Shown: positions 1 to 5,265 of the stretch, piece by piece
Numbering within the stretch: the stretch's first letter is position 1
Layout of the letters: each line of letters starts with the position of its first letter
Assembly: GCF_947378715.1 (NCBI RefSeq)
Contig: NZ_CANCLE010000200.1
Location: 1-6,469 of the forward strand
Direction of reading: 5' to 3'
Length of the DNA stretch: 6,469 bases
Source of the DNA: Phenylobacterium aquaticum
GTDB lineage: Bacteria; Pseudomonadota; Alphaproteobacteria; Caulobacterales; Caulobacteraceae
Program-made: the position numbers and the translations under genes
Notes under the pieces: model-generated
The model's input: only the letters and a program-made list of their open reading frames with translations
The model's database searches: none
What the model was told of the DNA's origin: nothing

Positions 1-278
1 ACGCAGCCGGCCACGGCGATGGTCATGACCCCGTCGCCGGCGGCGGCCTTGGCGTCGCGCAGCTCGCGGATCTTGCCGAGCTCGGAATAGACCTTCTCGG
101 TGGCCTTCTCGCGGATGTGGCAGGTGTTCAGCACCACCAGGTCGGCGCCTTCGGGCGTGTCGGTGACACCATAGCCCAGCGGGGCCAGCACATCGGCCAT
201 CCGCTCGCTGTCATAGACATTCATCTGACAGCCGTAGGTCTTGATGTAGAGGCGCTTGGTCGGCGCTGTCCCGGTCAT
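1..278 (-). CDS. miaB: MiaB, tRNA-2-methylthio-N6-dimethylallyladenosine synthase (N-terminal part, runs off the left edge)
   Basis: MiaB is a radical-SAM methylthiotransferase that converts i6A37 to ms2i6A37 in tRNAs reading UNN codons; it carries two [4Fe-4S] clusters and acts in the cytoplasm. Only 92 codons plus two bases lie in the window, covering most of the N-terminal UPF0004 domain. The reading begins MTGTAPTKRLYIKTYGCQMN. The three cysteines expected to bind the auxiliary cluster are visible: C17 in TYGCQMN, C53 in NTCHIREKA and C92 in AVAGC. The radical-SAM CxxxCxxC motif and the TRAM domain would lie beyond the edge. The ATG at 278 is chosen because it puts the conserved KRLYIKTYGC stretch at the usual distance from the N-terminus; an in-frame TTG at 314 would add 12 unlikely residues. 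The roughly 17 bases upstream are pyrimidine-rich with no Shine-Dalgarno match. It is the last visible gene of the minus-strand series, after fur. Confidence 0.95.
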   Translation of the reverse strand, partial: MTGTAPTKRLYIKTYGCQMNVYDSERMADVLAPLGYGVTDTPEGADLVVLNTCHIREKATEKVYSELGKIRELRDAKAAAGDGVMTIAVAGC

Positions 279-285
279 GGGTTGG

Positions 286-314
286 GTTATGGGGTCGAGG
301 CGGGGCCGGCGCAA
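286..314 (-). promoter_or_regulatory. Weak candidate promoter for miaB
   Basis: On the minus strand TTGCGC (314-309) and CATAAC (291-286) are 17 bases apart. The expected start of transcription is about base 279, directly at the miaB ATG, so the mRNA would be leaderless. This fits the missing ribosome-binding site, but both boxes are poor matches and such pairs arise by chance. Confidence 0.2.
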
Positions 315-341
315 GCGTCCCACACCGTCAGCACCGGGACT

Positions 342-449
342 CCTCGCCCCGCTTGCGGGGTGAGGTTGGGTGAAGGGCAAGGCGCGCGCCCGCGAGCGCT
401 GCGATTCCGTAAGGACCCTCACCCTACCCTCTCCCGGAGGGAGAGGGGG
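342..449. repeat. REPIN-like element: two inverted palindromic units
   Basis: Two related units face each other in the fur-miaB gap. The left unit (342-377) is a hairpin, arms CCTCGCCCCGC and GCGGGGTGAGG around TT with one G-T pair, followed by the tail TTGGGTGAAGGG. The right unit (416-449) is the reverse: CCCTCACCCTA, then a perfect 9-base stem CCCTCTCCC/GGGAGAGGG around GGA. The reverse complement of the right tail, GGTAGGGTGAGGG, nearly matches the left GGTTGGGTGAAGGG. A 38-base spacer contains the perfect palindrome GGCGCGCGCC at 381-390. The layout of two inverted REP-type hairpins with conserved tails matches non-autonomous REPIN elements spread by RAYT transposases. That it is repeated elsewhere in this genome is inference. 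Confidence 0.6.
427..447 (-). terminator. Strong hairpin just after fur (possible transcription barrier or 3'-end stabiliser)
   Basis: A perfect 9-base stem with a 3-base loop (CCCTCTCCC, GGA, GGGAGAGGG) begins 9 bases beyond the fur stop codon. On the minus strand no T-run follows, so it is not a classical rho-independent terminator. It could still stabilise the fur mRNA end or reduce read-through into miaB. It is also the right half of the REPIN-like element. Confidence 0.3.
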
Positions 450-455
450 AACGCC

Positions 456-863
456 CTACTCCTCCAGCGGCGTGCCGTAGAGCTCCAGCCGGTGGTCGAT
501 CAGCTTGTAGCCGAGCTTGCGGGCGATCGCGACCTGCAGGGCCTCGATCTCCTCGTCGACGAATTCCACGACCTTGCCGGACTTCATGTCGATCAGGTGG
601 TCGTGGTGGATCTCGGTGGCTTCCTCATAGCGCGAGCGGCCATCGCGGAAATCGTGGCGGGCGATGATGCCGGCCTCCTCGAACAGCCGCACGGTCCGAT
701 AGACCGTGGCGATCGAGATGTGCGGATCGACGGCGTGGGCGCGGCGATAGAGCTCTTCCACATCGGGGTGGTCATGGGCGTTGGACAGCACGCGGGCGAT
801 GACCCGCCGCTGCTCGGTCATGCGCATGCCTTTTTCGACGCAGAGGTTTTCGATGCGATCCAC
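456..863 (-). CDS. fur: Fur, ferric uptake regulator
   Basis: Fur is a dimeric cytoplasmic repressor that binds Fe2+ and shuts off iron-acquisition genes when iron is plentiful. At 135 residues it has normal family length. An N-terminal winged helix (about 1-80) holds the recognition helix in ISIATVYRTVRLFEE (49-63). The C-terminal dimerisation and metal domain carries the HHDH motif (86-89) and a further histidine in DHRLELYG (H124). The CxxC zinc pairs of E. coli Fur are absent: the matching stretch reads DHLIDMKSGKVVEF, and C8 is the only cysteine. To my knowledge this is common in alphaproteobacterial Fur proteins. The start is a GTG at 863 with GGGAG ten bases upstream. It lies 38 bases after rimI on the same strand, so it is probably co-transcribed. 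I see no clear Fur box nearby. Mur or Irr are less likely given the strong resemblance to Caulobacter-type Fur. Confidence 0.95.
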   Translation of the reverse strand: MDRIENLCVEKGMRMTEQRRVIARVLSNAHDHPDVEELYRRAHAVDPHISIATVYRTVRLFEEAGIIARHDFRDGRSRYEEATEIHHDHLIDMKSGKVVEFVDEEIEALQVAIARKLGYKLIDHRLELYGTPLEE

Positions 864-901
864 GAAACGCGGGCTCCCGAGTCAGACGATGGAGAATAGG
901 G

Positions 902-1372
902 CTAGAGGGCGACGCTGTTAAGGTCGAGGCGCATCACCGCCGCATCGACCCGAACGCCATCCTCGCGGTCATAATAGCCGCGACGCAAGCCCGCCCGGCG
1001 AAATCCGATCCCCTCATAGAGGTGAAGCGCCGCCAGATTGTCGACGGCGACCTCCAGGAACATCTCCTCCGCGCCGGCCTGGCGCGCGAGACCGGCCGCC
1101 GCCAGGCTCAGGGCCTTGGCGACGCCGCAGCGGCGCGCGGGCGGGATCACGGCGAGCGTCAGGATCTCGGCCTCCCCGGCCACGGCGCGGCAGAGGATCA
1201 TGCCGGTGGGGCCGGCGTCCTGGGCCAGCAGGGCGAAGGTTCCCGGACCCTCCAGCAGGGCGCAGAGCTCGGCGGCGCTCCAGCCGGGGCTGAAGGCCTG
1301 CCAGTGGACGGCGGCCAGGGTCTCGGCCTCGTCCTGGGCGGCGGGGCGCAGGGTCGTGGCGTCGATGGTCAT
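902..1372 (-). CDS. rimI: RimI-type ribosomal protein N-alpha-acetyltransferase
   Basis: RimI is a GNAT-family enzyme that transfers acetyl from acetyl-CoA to the N-terminus of ribosomal protein S18 (in E. coli) in the cytoplasm. The 156 residues form one GNAT domain. The acetyl-CoA pyrophosphate loop lies in AVIPPARRCGVAKAL (74-88). The C-terminal RimI hallmark is LEVAVDNLAALHLYEGIGF (106-124), followed by RRAGLRRGYYDR, where Y119 sits at the usual general-acid position. The pyrophosphate loop reads RRCGVA, a slight variant of the common RxxGxG/A pattern. The ATG overlaps the tsaB stop in an ATGA, which indicates translational coupling. TsaB-RimI pairing is widespread in bacteria and supports the name. 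The actual substrate here is not provable from sequence. Confidence 0.92.
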   Translation of the reverse strand: MTIDATTLRPAAQDEAETLAAVHWQAFSPGWSAAELCALLEGPGTFALLAQDAGPTGMILCRAVAGEAEILTLAVIPPARRCGVAKALSLAAAGLARQAGAEEMFLEVAVDNLAALHLYEGIGFRRAGLRRGYYDREDGVRVDAAVMRLDLNSVAL

Positions 1373-2028
1373 GCGCCGAGCACCTTGCCGCCCGGCAGAC
1401 GGGCGTCGGGCGCACGCAGATAGAGCGGCCGGGGCGGGACCGGGGGGCGAACGGCGGCCAGCCGGGCCACGGCGGCCGGGTCGGCGTGATCGGCGGCGAT
1501 CAGACGGGCGCCGGGCAGGACCTGCGCCAGCAGGGCCGCGCCGCTGCCCACCAGGGTCGCCGGCCCATGGCCGGCCAGTTCGGCCAGGCGGGCCAGGGCC
1601 ACGCCAATCTCCAGGGCGTCGGGCGCCATCAGGGCCGCCCCGCCGGCGAAGGCCTGCAGATAGACCTGGCCGCGCTTCGCATCGAGCACGGCGAAGACGG
1701 TTCCGGGCGCCTCGGCGGCCAGGGGTTCGGCCAGGGCCTCCAGCAGCCCCACCCCCACCACCGGGATCGACAGGGCCGCGCCCAGGCCCTTGGCGAAGGC
1801 CAGGCCGACCCGAAGACCTGTGAAGGAGCCGGGGCCGACGGTGACGCCGACCCGGTCCAGACGGTCAAAGCCCAGGGCGGCCTCAGCCATCACCTCGGCG
1901 ACCAGGGGGGCCAGCCGCTCCTGGTGGCCGCGCAGCATGGGGTCGGCGCGGCGCGCCAGCACGCGCCCATCCTCGACGACGGCGGCCGAACAGGCGGCGA
2001 GGCAGGTGTCGAAGGCCAGAGTGATCAT
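1369..2028 (-). CDS. tsaB: TsaB, tRNA threonylcarbamoyladenosine biosynthesis protein
   Basis: TsaB is the non-catalytic partner of TsaD. With TsaE they transfer the threonylcarbamoyl group to A37 of ANN-reading tRNAs, giving t6A, an essential modification in many bacteria. The 219 residues have the ASKHA-fold signatures of the family: LAFDTCLAACSAAV at the N-terminus (4-17), RGHQERLAPLV (33-43), GVTVGPGSFTGLRVGLAFAKG (61-81), LDAKRGQVY in the middle, and the C-terminal signature PLYLRAPDAR (201-210). Length is typical for TsaB and far too short for TsaD. The ATG at 2028 follows a weak purine stretch (GGGCGGAC). It lies 44 bases after nfu and overlaps rimI by 4 bases, so the tsaB-rimI pair is a tight unit. 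No truncation or missing motif is seen. Confidence 0.95.
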   Translation of the reverse strand: MITLAFDTCLAACSAAVVEDGRVLARRADPMLRGHQERLAPLVAEVMAEAALGFDRLDRVGVTVGPGSFTGLRVGLAFAKGLGAALSIPVVGVGLLEALAEPLAAEAPGTVFAVLDAKRGQVYLQAFAGGAALMAPDALEIGVALARLAELAGHGPATLVGSGAALLAQVLPGARLIAADHADPAAVARLAAVRPPVPPRPLYLRAPDARLPGGKVLGA

Positions 2029-2067
2029 GTCCGCCCGGCGCTACACGATCGCCGGGGGCGCGGAAAG

Positions 2068-2082
2068 GGCGCTTAGAGCGCC
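2068..2082 (-). terminator. Hairpin over the nfu stop codon, weak attenuator candidate
   Basis: On the minus strand GGCGCT, loop CTA, AGCGCC makes a perfect 6-base GC-rich stem followed by CTTTCC. The TAA stop of nfu starts in the loop and ends in the 3' arm. The T-run is only three bases, so at most this is a weak terminator or an mRNA-stabilising structure between nfu and tsaB. Confidence 0.3.
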
Positions 2083-2654
2083 TGCTCGACGCGGGTCACC
2101 TCGGGCACATAGTGCTTGAGCATGTTCTCGACCCCGGACTTCAGGGTCGCCGAGGAGGACGGGCACCCGGAACAGGCGCCGCGCATGTGCAGCCACACGA
2201 CCCCGGTCTCGGGCTCGAAGCGGTTGAACAGGATGTCGCCGCCGTCCTGGGCCACGGCCGGGCGGATGCGGGTGTCGAGCAGTTCCTTGATCTCGGCCAC
2301 CACCTGGGCGGTCTCGCCCTCATAGACGGTCTCGTCGTCGTGGCCGCCGGAATGGCCGCCGGCCGCCTCGCCGGTGAACAGCGACTGGCCGGAGGTAAAG
2401 TGGTCCATGATGGCGGCCAGGATCGGCGCCTTCAGGTGGGCCCAGTCCTCGTCGCGGCCCTTGCCGACGGTGAGGAAGTCCGCCCCGAAATGCACGCGCT
2501 CGACGCCGTCGATCGCGAACAGCTCGGCGGCGAGCGGCGAGGCGCCCGCCTCGTCGACGGAGCGGAAGTCCCGCGAGCCCTCGCCCAGGACGTCGCGTCC
2601 GGGCAGGAACTTCAGGACCTCGGGGTTCGGCGTGGCTTCGGTCTGGATGAACAT
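2073..2654 (-). CDS. nfu: Nfu/NifU-type iron-sulfur cluster carrier protein
   Basis: Nfu proteins bind a [4Fe-4S] cluster at a dimer interface and pass it to target enzymes in the cytoplasm. The 193 residues show two domains: an N-terminal Nfu_N domain (about 1-90) starting MFIQTEATPNPEVLKFLPG, and a C-terminal NifU-like domain (about 115-193) with RPAVAQDGGDI and the cluster-binding motif C161-S-G-C164 in RGACSGCPSS. A Gly/His/Asp-rich linker (98-108) joins them. This layout resembles mitochondrial NFU1 rather than E. coli NfuA, whose N-terminal domain is of the degenerate A-type. The ATG at 2654 is supported by the conserved N-terminal MFIQTE start; the ribosome-binding site is weak. It lies 47 bases after the Rrf2 gene and 44 before tsaB. 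Likely clients include Fe-S enzymes such as MiaB, encoded downstream (inference). Confidence 0.93.
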   Translation of the reverse strand: MFIQTEATPNPEVLKFLPGRDVLGEGSRDFRSVDEAGASPLAAELFAIDGVERVHFGADFLTVGKGRDEDWAHLKAPILAAIMDHFTSGQSLFTGEAAGGHSGGHDDETVYEGETAQVVAEIKELLDTRIRPAVAQDGGDILFNRFEPETGVVWLHMRGACSGCPSSSATLKSGVENMLKHYVPEVTRVEQAL

Positions 2655-2696
2655 GGAGCTGATGTGGCCCGTCCGCGCGCCCGGCGCAAGATATGC

Positions 2697-2710
2697 GGCG
2701 CTCAGGCGCC
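2697..2710 (-). other. Short hairpin over the Rrf2-gene stop codon
   Basis: GGCGC and GCGCC form a perfect 5-base stem around a 4-base loop that holds the TGA stop of the regulator gene. No T-run follows. It is small enough to occur by chance in DNA this GC-rich; it is recorded because similar hairpins cover two other stop codons in the window. Confidence 0.25.
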
Positions 2711-3133
2711 CCCCGCCACCCCGGACAACAGGTCGGCGACGGTGATGGCGGAGAGCCGCGCAGCGGCGGCCTGGTCGGCCAGGGCTATGGCCGCGCCCAC
2801 CGCGTCGGGGATTTTCTCACCCACCGGACAGCCCTTGGCCCCGGCCGGCGGCACGCCCAGGTGGGCGCAGCCGGCGACCGCGCGCAGCACCAGGTCCAGG
2901 CCGATCAGATCGGCGGGCTTCAGCAGCCAGGCCCCGCCATGGGCGCCGGCCCGGGTGGCGACCAGCCCGGCCTGGGCCAACAGGCCGATGACCCGGCGGA
3001 TCACCACGGGATTGGTCGGGATTGAGGCGGCCAGCTCCACGCTGGAGACCGCAGCCTCCGGCGACATCGCGCCGCGATGGGCGAGATAGGCCAGCGCGTG
3101 GGCGGCCACGGGAAATTTCTGGCTGTCGGCCAT
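2702..3133 (-). CDS. Rrf2-family transcriptional regulator (YwnA-like)
   Basis: Rrf2 proteins are small dimeric winged-helix DNA-binding regulators, some of which sense Fe-S clusters, NO or redox state. The 143 residues start MADSQKFPVAAHALAYLA. The helix-turn-helix is in SVELAASIPTNPVVIRRVIG (31-50), with the wing around RAGAHGGAWLLK (61-72) and a dimerisation helix towards the C-terminus. The cysteines are only C89 and C102 (in GCPVG), so the three-cysteine cluster site of IscR, NsrR and RirA is incomplete. TNPVVIRR and CPVG fit the YwnA-like subgroup, whose ligand is generally unknown. The ATG at 3133 gives normal family length; the frame stays open upstream to 3505, but that extension would run through the kup start and is not Rrf2-like. 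It is divergent from kup and directly upstream of nfu. Targets are probably its own promoter and perhaps kup or nfu (inference). Confidence 0.9.
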   Translation of the reverse strand: MADSQKFPVAAHALAYLAHRGAMSPEAAVSSVELAASIPTNPVVIRRVIGLLAQAGLVATRAGAHGGAWLLKPADLIGLDLVLRAVAGCAHLGVPPAGAKGCPVGEKIPDAVGAAIALADQAAAARLSAITVADLLSGVAGGA

Positions 3134-3143
3134 GATGGTTCCG

Positions 3144-3171
3144 AAACTAGGGCTGTCGCGCCCATGTTCAA
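3144..3171 (-). promoter_or_regulatory. Candidate promoter of the Rrf2 gene
   Basis: On the minus strand TTGAAC (3171-3166) and TAGTTT (3149-3144) are 16 bases apart. CCTAGTTTC around the second box loosely resembles the Caulobacter -10 pattern GCTANAWC. Transcription would begin about 4 bases before the ATG. The match is weak, but the position is right. Confidence 0.25.
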
Positions 3172-3255
3172 TGCCTAACCGCACCGCGCGACGATGGCTC
3201 GCGATCCGACCTCGGCGGCCCTGCGGCGGCTTGCCCACCGCCGCTGTCATTGAAC
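3166..3255. repeat. 8-base inverted repeat framing the divergent promoter region
   Basis: GTTCAATG (3166-3173) and its exact reverse complement CATTGAAC (3248-3255) are 74 bases apart within the 209-base gap between the Rrf2 gene and kup. Each arm contains a TTGAAC pointing outwards, which is the -35 element proposed for each divergent gene. The arms could instead be paired operator half-sites. Function is inference. The rest of the gap holds two hairpins and no supported gene. Confidence 0.4.
3223..3244. repeat. GC-rich dyad between the divergent promoters
   Basis: GCGGCGG (3223-3229) and CCGCCGC (3238-3244) are a perfect 7-base inverted repeat with an 8-base spacer, just upstream of the candidate kup -35 box. 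It could be a regulator-binding dyad or a chance product of high GC content. Confidence 0.3.
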
Positions 3256-3278
3256 CCCACTGGGAAAGGGTGTATCGC
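3250..3278 (+). promoter_or_regulatory. Candidate kup promoter
   Basis: TTGAAC (3250-3255) and TATCGC (3273-3278) are separated by exactly 17 bases. This predicts a start near 3285 and a leader of about 58 bases before the kup ATG. The -35 box is fair and the -10 box weak. Confidence 0.3.
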
Positions 3279-3309
3279 GCGCCGCTCACGACGGCATGGG
3301 GCCGGCCAA

Positions 3310-3336
3310 GGGAACCTGTTCGCGTGTTCCCGGAGA
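3310..3336 (+). promoter_or_regulatory. kup ribosome-binding site with adjoining hairpin
   Basis: GGAGA at 3332-3336 lies 6 bases before the ATG at 3343 and decides this start over upstream in-frame codons. Directly before it, GGGAAC (3310-3315) and GTTCCC (3326-3331) can form a 6-base stem with a 10-base loop, ending one base before the Shine-Dalgarno sequence. Such a hairpin could influence ribosome access; that role is inference. Confidence 0.5.
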
Positions 3337-3342
3337 TATTGG

Positions 3343-5262
3343 ATGCCTGATCCGGCTGGACCTGCCCACGGGGCGGTCGAGGAGTCGCATCACTCCCTTC
3401 AAAAAGAGAGTTTCGCGGGCCTGGCGCTCGGCGCCATGGGCGTCGTGTTCGGGGATATCGGCACCAGCCCGCTCTACGCGATGCGCGAGGCGCTGGCCCA
3501 TTCACGCAGCACGGTGAGCTCGGAGCTCGCGGTGTTCGGGGTCGTGTCCCTGGTGACCTGGGCCCTGATCCTGATCGTCACCATCAAATATGTCGTCTTC
3601 CTGATGCGGGCCGACAACAAGGGCGAGGGCGGCACGCTGGCGCTCATGGCCCTGGCCCAGCGCTCGCTCGGCAAGCGGTCGACGGCGGTGTTCTTCCTGG
3701 GCGTGATCGGCGCGGCGCTGTTCTATGGCGACGGCATCATCACCCCGGCGGTCTCGGTGCTCGGCGCGGTCGAGGGCCTGAAGGAGGCGCCCGGCATCGG
3801 TCGCACCCTGGCGCCCTACGTCCTGCCGGTCTCCGCGGTGATCCTGGTCGCCCTGTTCATGGTCCAGTCGCGGGGCACGGCCAGCGTGGCCAAGGCCTTT
3901 GGGCCGATCACCCTGGTCTGGTTCCTGACCCTGGCGGGCCTGGGCCTGGTCCATATCGTGGACGCGCCCCGCATCCTGCAGGGCCTGTCGCCGCACTATG
4001 GCGTGCTGTTCCTGTTCAATAACGGCTGGCTGGGCTTCGTGATCCTGGGCAGCGTCTTCCTGGCGGTGACCGGGGCCGAGGCGCTCTATGCGGACATGGG
4101 TCACTTCGGGAAGGACCCGATCCGCGCGGCCTGGCTGGTGCTGGTGCTGCCGGCCCTGCTGCTGAACTATCTGGGCCAGGGGGCGCTGGTGCTGTCGCAT
4201 CCGGCGGCGCGGCATAACCCGTTCTTCCAGATGATCCCCGACGTGGTCTATTGGCCCGTCATGCTGCTGGCCACGGCGGCCACCGTCATCGCCAGCCAGG
4301 CGGTGATCACCGGGGCCTTCTCCATGACTCAGCAGGCGGTGCAGCTGGGCCTGTTCCCGCGCATCGACATCCGCCGGACCTCAGAGACCCAGGCCGGCCA
4401 GATCTTCGTGCCCCAGGTCAACAGCTTCCTGATGGTCGGCGTGCTGATCCTGCTGTTCACCTTCCGCACCTCGCACAACCTGGCCGCCGCCTATGGCATA
4501 GCGGTCACCGGGGCGATGTTCGTCGACACCCTGCTGTTCTTCGTGATCATCAAGTCGATGTGGAAGCGCCCGACCTGGCAGGCGGCGCTGGCCGCCGGCG
4601 CCTTCGGGATCTTCGACATCATCTTCATCTCGTCGAACCTCTTGAAGATTCCCCAGGGCGCCTGGCTGCCCCTGGTGCTGGGCGCGGCCATGGTGGTGAT
4701 CATCTGGACCTGGACCCGGGGCGCCCAGATCCTGTCGGACAAGACCCGGCGCGATTCCGTGCCGCTGCTCGAACTGTCGGAAATCCTCAAGGCCCGGCCG
4801 CCGCATCGGGCGCCCGGCACGGCGATCTTCCTGACCTCGGACCCGGACCTCGCCCCCGTCGCCCTGATGCACAATCTCAAGCACAACAAGGTGCTGCACG
4901 AGAAGAACATCATCCTGACCGTGACCACCACCGAGACCCCCCGGGTCAAGGACGAGGATCGCGTGCAGATCGAGCCGATCAATGACGACTTCAAGAAGGT
5001 CACGATCCGCTACGGCTTCATGGAGAGCCCGAACATTCCCAAGGCGCTGGGTCTCTGCCGCAAGCTCGGGCTGAAGTTCGACATCATGGCCACCAGCTTC
5101 TTCCTCGGTCGCCGCTCCGTGGTGCCCGCCGCCCAGTCGGGCATGCCGCTGTGGCAGGACAAGCTGTTCATCTTCCTGATGAAGAACGCCGCCAATCCCA
5201 CCGACTTCTTCAAGATTCCCCCGGGCCGCGTGGTCGAGCTCGGCACCCAGGTGACGGTCTAG
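3343..5262 (+). CDS. kup: Kup, potassium uptake permease (KUP/HAK/KT family)
   Basis: Kup imports K+ (with H+) across the inner membrane and is constitutive in many proteobacteria. At 639 residues it matches the family (E. coli Kup is 622). An N-terminal cytosolic tail (1-24) is followed by a membrane core of about 12 helices to about residue 457, then a cytosolic C-terminal domain of about 180 residues. Family motifs seen in order: VVFGDIGTSPLYAM (34-47) in helix 1, with the conserved D38; RADNKGEGGTLALMALAQ (89-106) in a cytosolic loop; YGDGIITPAVSVLGAVEGL (128-146); and EALYADMGHFG (246-256). The ATG at 3343 has a good GGAGA site 6 bases upstream; the frame is open to 3250, but those added residues are not family-like. 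It is divergent from the Rrf2 gene and 3 bases ahead of a small membrane-protein gene. No break or missing motif is seen. Confidence 0.97.
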   Translation: MPDPAGPAHGAVEESHHSLQKESFAGLALGAMGVVFGDIGTSPLYAMREALAHSRSTVSSELAVFGVVSLVTWALILIVTIKYVVFLMRADNKGEGGTLALMALAQRSLGKRSTAVFFLGVIGAALFYGDGIITPAVSVLGAVEGLKEAPGIGRTLAPYVLPVSAVILVALFMVQSRGTASVAKAFGPITLVWFLTLAGLGLVHIVDAPRILQGLSPHYGVLFLFNNGWLGFVILGSVFLAVTGAEALYADMGHFGKDPIRAAWLVLVLPALLLNYLGQGALVLSHPAARHNPFFQMIPDVVYWPVMLLATAATVIASQAVITGAFSMTQQAVQLGLFPRIDIRRTSETQAGQIFVPQVNSFLMVGVLILLFTFRTSHNLAAAYGIAVTGAMFVDTLLFFVIIKSMWKRPTWQAALAAGAFGIFDIIFISSNLLKIPQGAWLPLVLGAAMVVIIWTWTRGAQILSDKTRRDSVPLLELSEILKARPPHRAPGTAIFLTSDPDLAPVALMHNLKHNKVLHEKNIILTVTTTETPRVKDEDRVQIEPINDDFKKVTIRYGFMESPNIPKALGLCRKLGLKFDIMATSFFLGRRSVVPAAQSGMPLWQDKLFIFLMKNAANPTDFFKIPPGRVVELGTQVTV

Positions 5263-5265
5263 CCC

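Noticed and set aside
117..899. A 260-residue plus-strand open frame opposite fur and miaB
   Set aside because: It is the antisense shadow of fur and miaB, has a low-complexity Gly/Arg/His-rich translation, and matches no family; the minus-strand proteins are clear family members.
864..901. Separate fur promoter or Fur box in the rimI-fur gap
   Set aside because: The 38 bases hold no convincing -35/-10 pair or AT-rich Fur-box palindrome; only the GGGAG before the GTG start stands out.
2112..3089. A 325-residue plus-strand open frame opposite nfu and the Rrf2 gene
   Set aside because: It is an antisense shadow spanning two well-supported genes and their gap, with no recognisable domain.
3250..3342. 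Upstream start for Kup giving 670 residues
   Set aside because: The added 31 residues are not family-like, and the ATG at 3343 has a well-placed GGAGA site.
3132..3350. A 72-residue plus-strand open frame filling the divergent gap, possible leader peptide
   Set aside because: It has no ribosome-binding site, overlaps both the Rrf2 start and the kup start, and shows no hydrophobic or conserved pattern.
3134..3505. N-terminal extension of the Rrf2 regulator to 267 residues
   Set aside because: The added 124 residues are Arg/Pro/Gly-rich, cross the kup start on the other strand and are not part of the Rrf2 family; the ATG at 3133 gives normal length.
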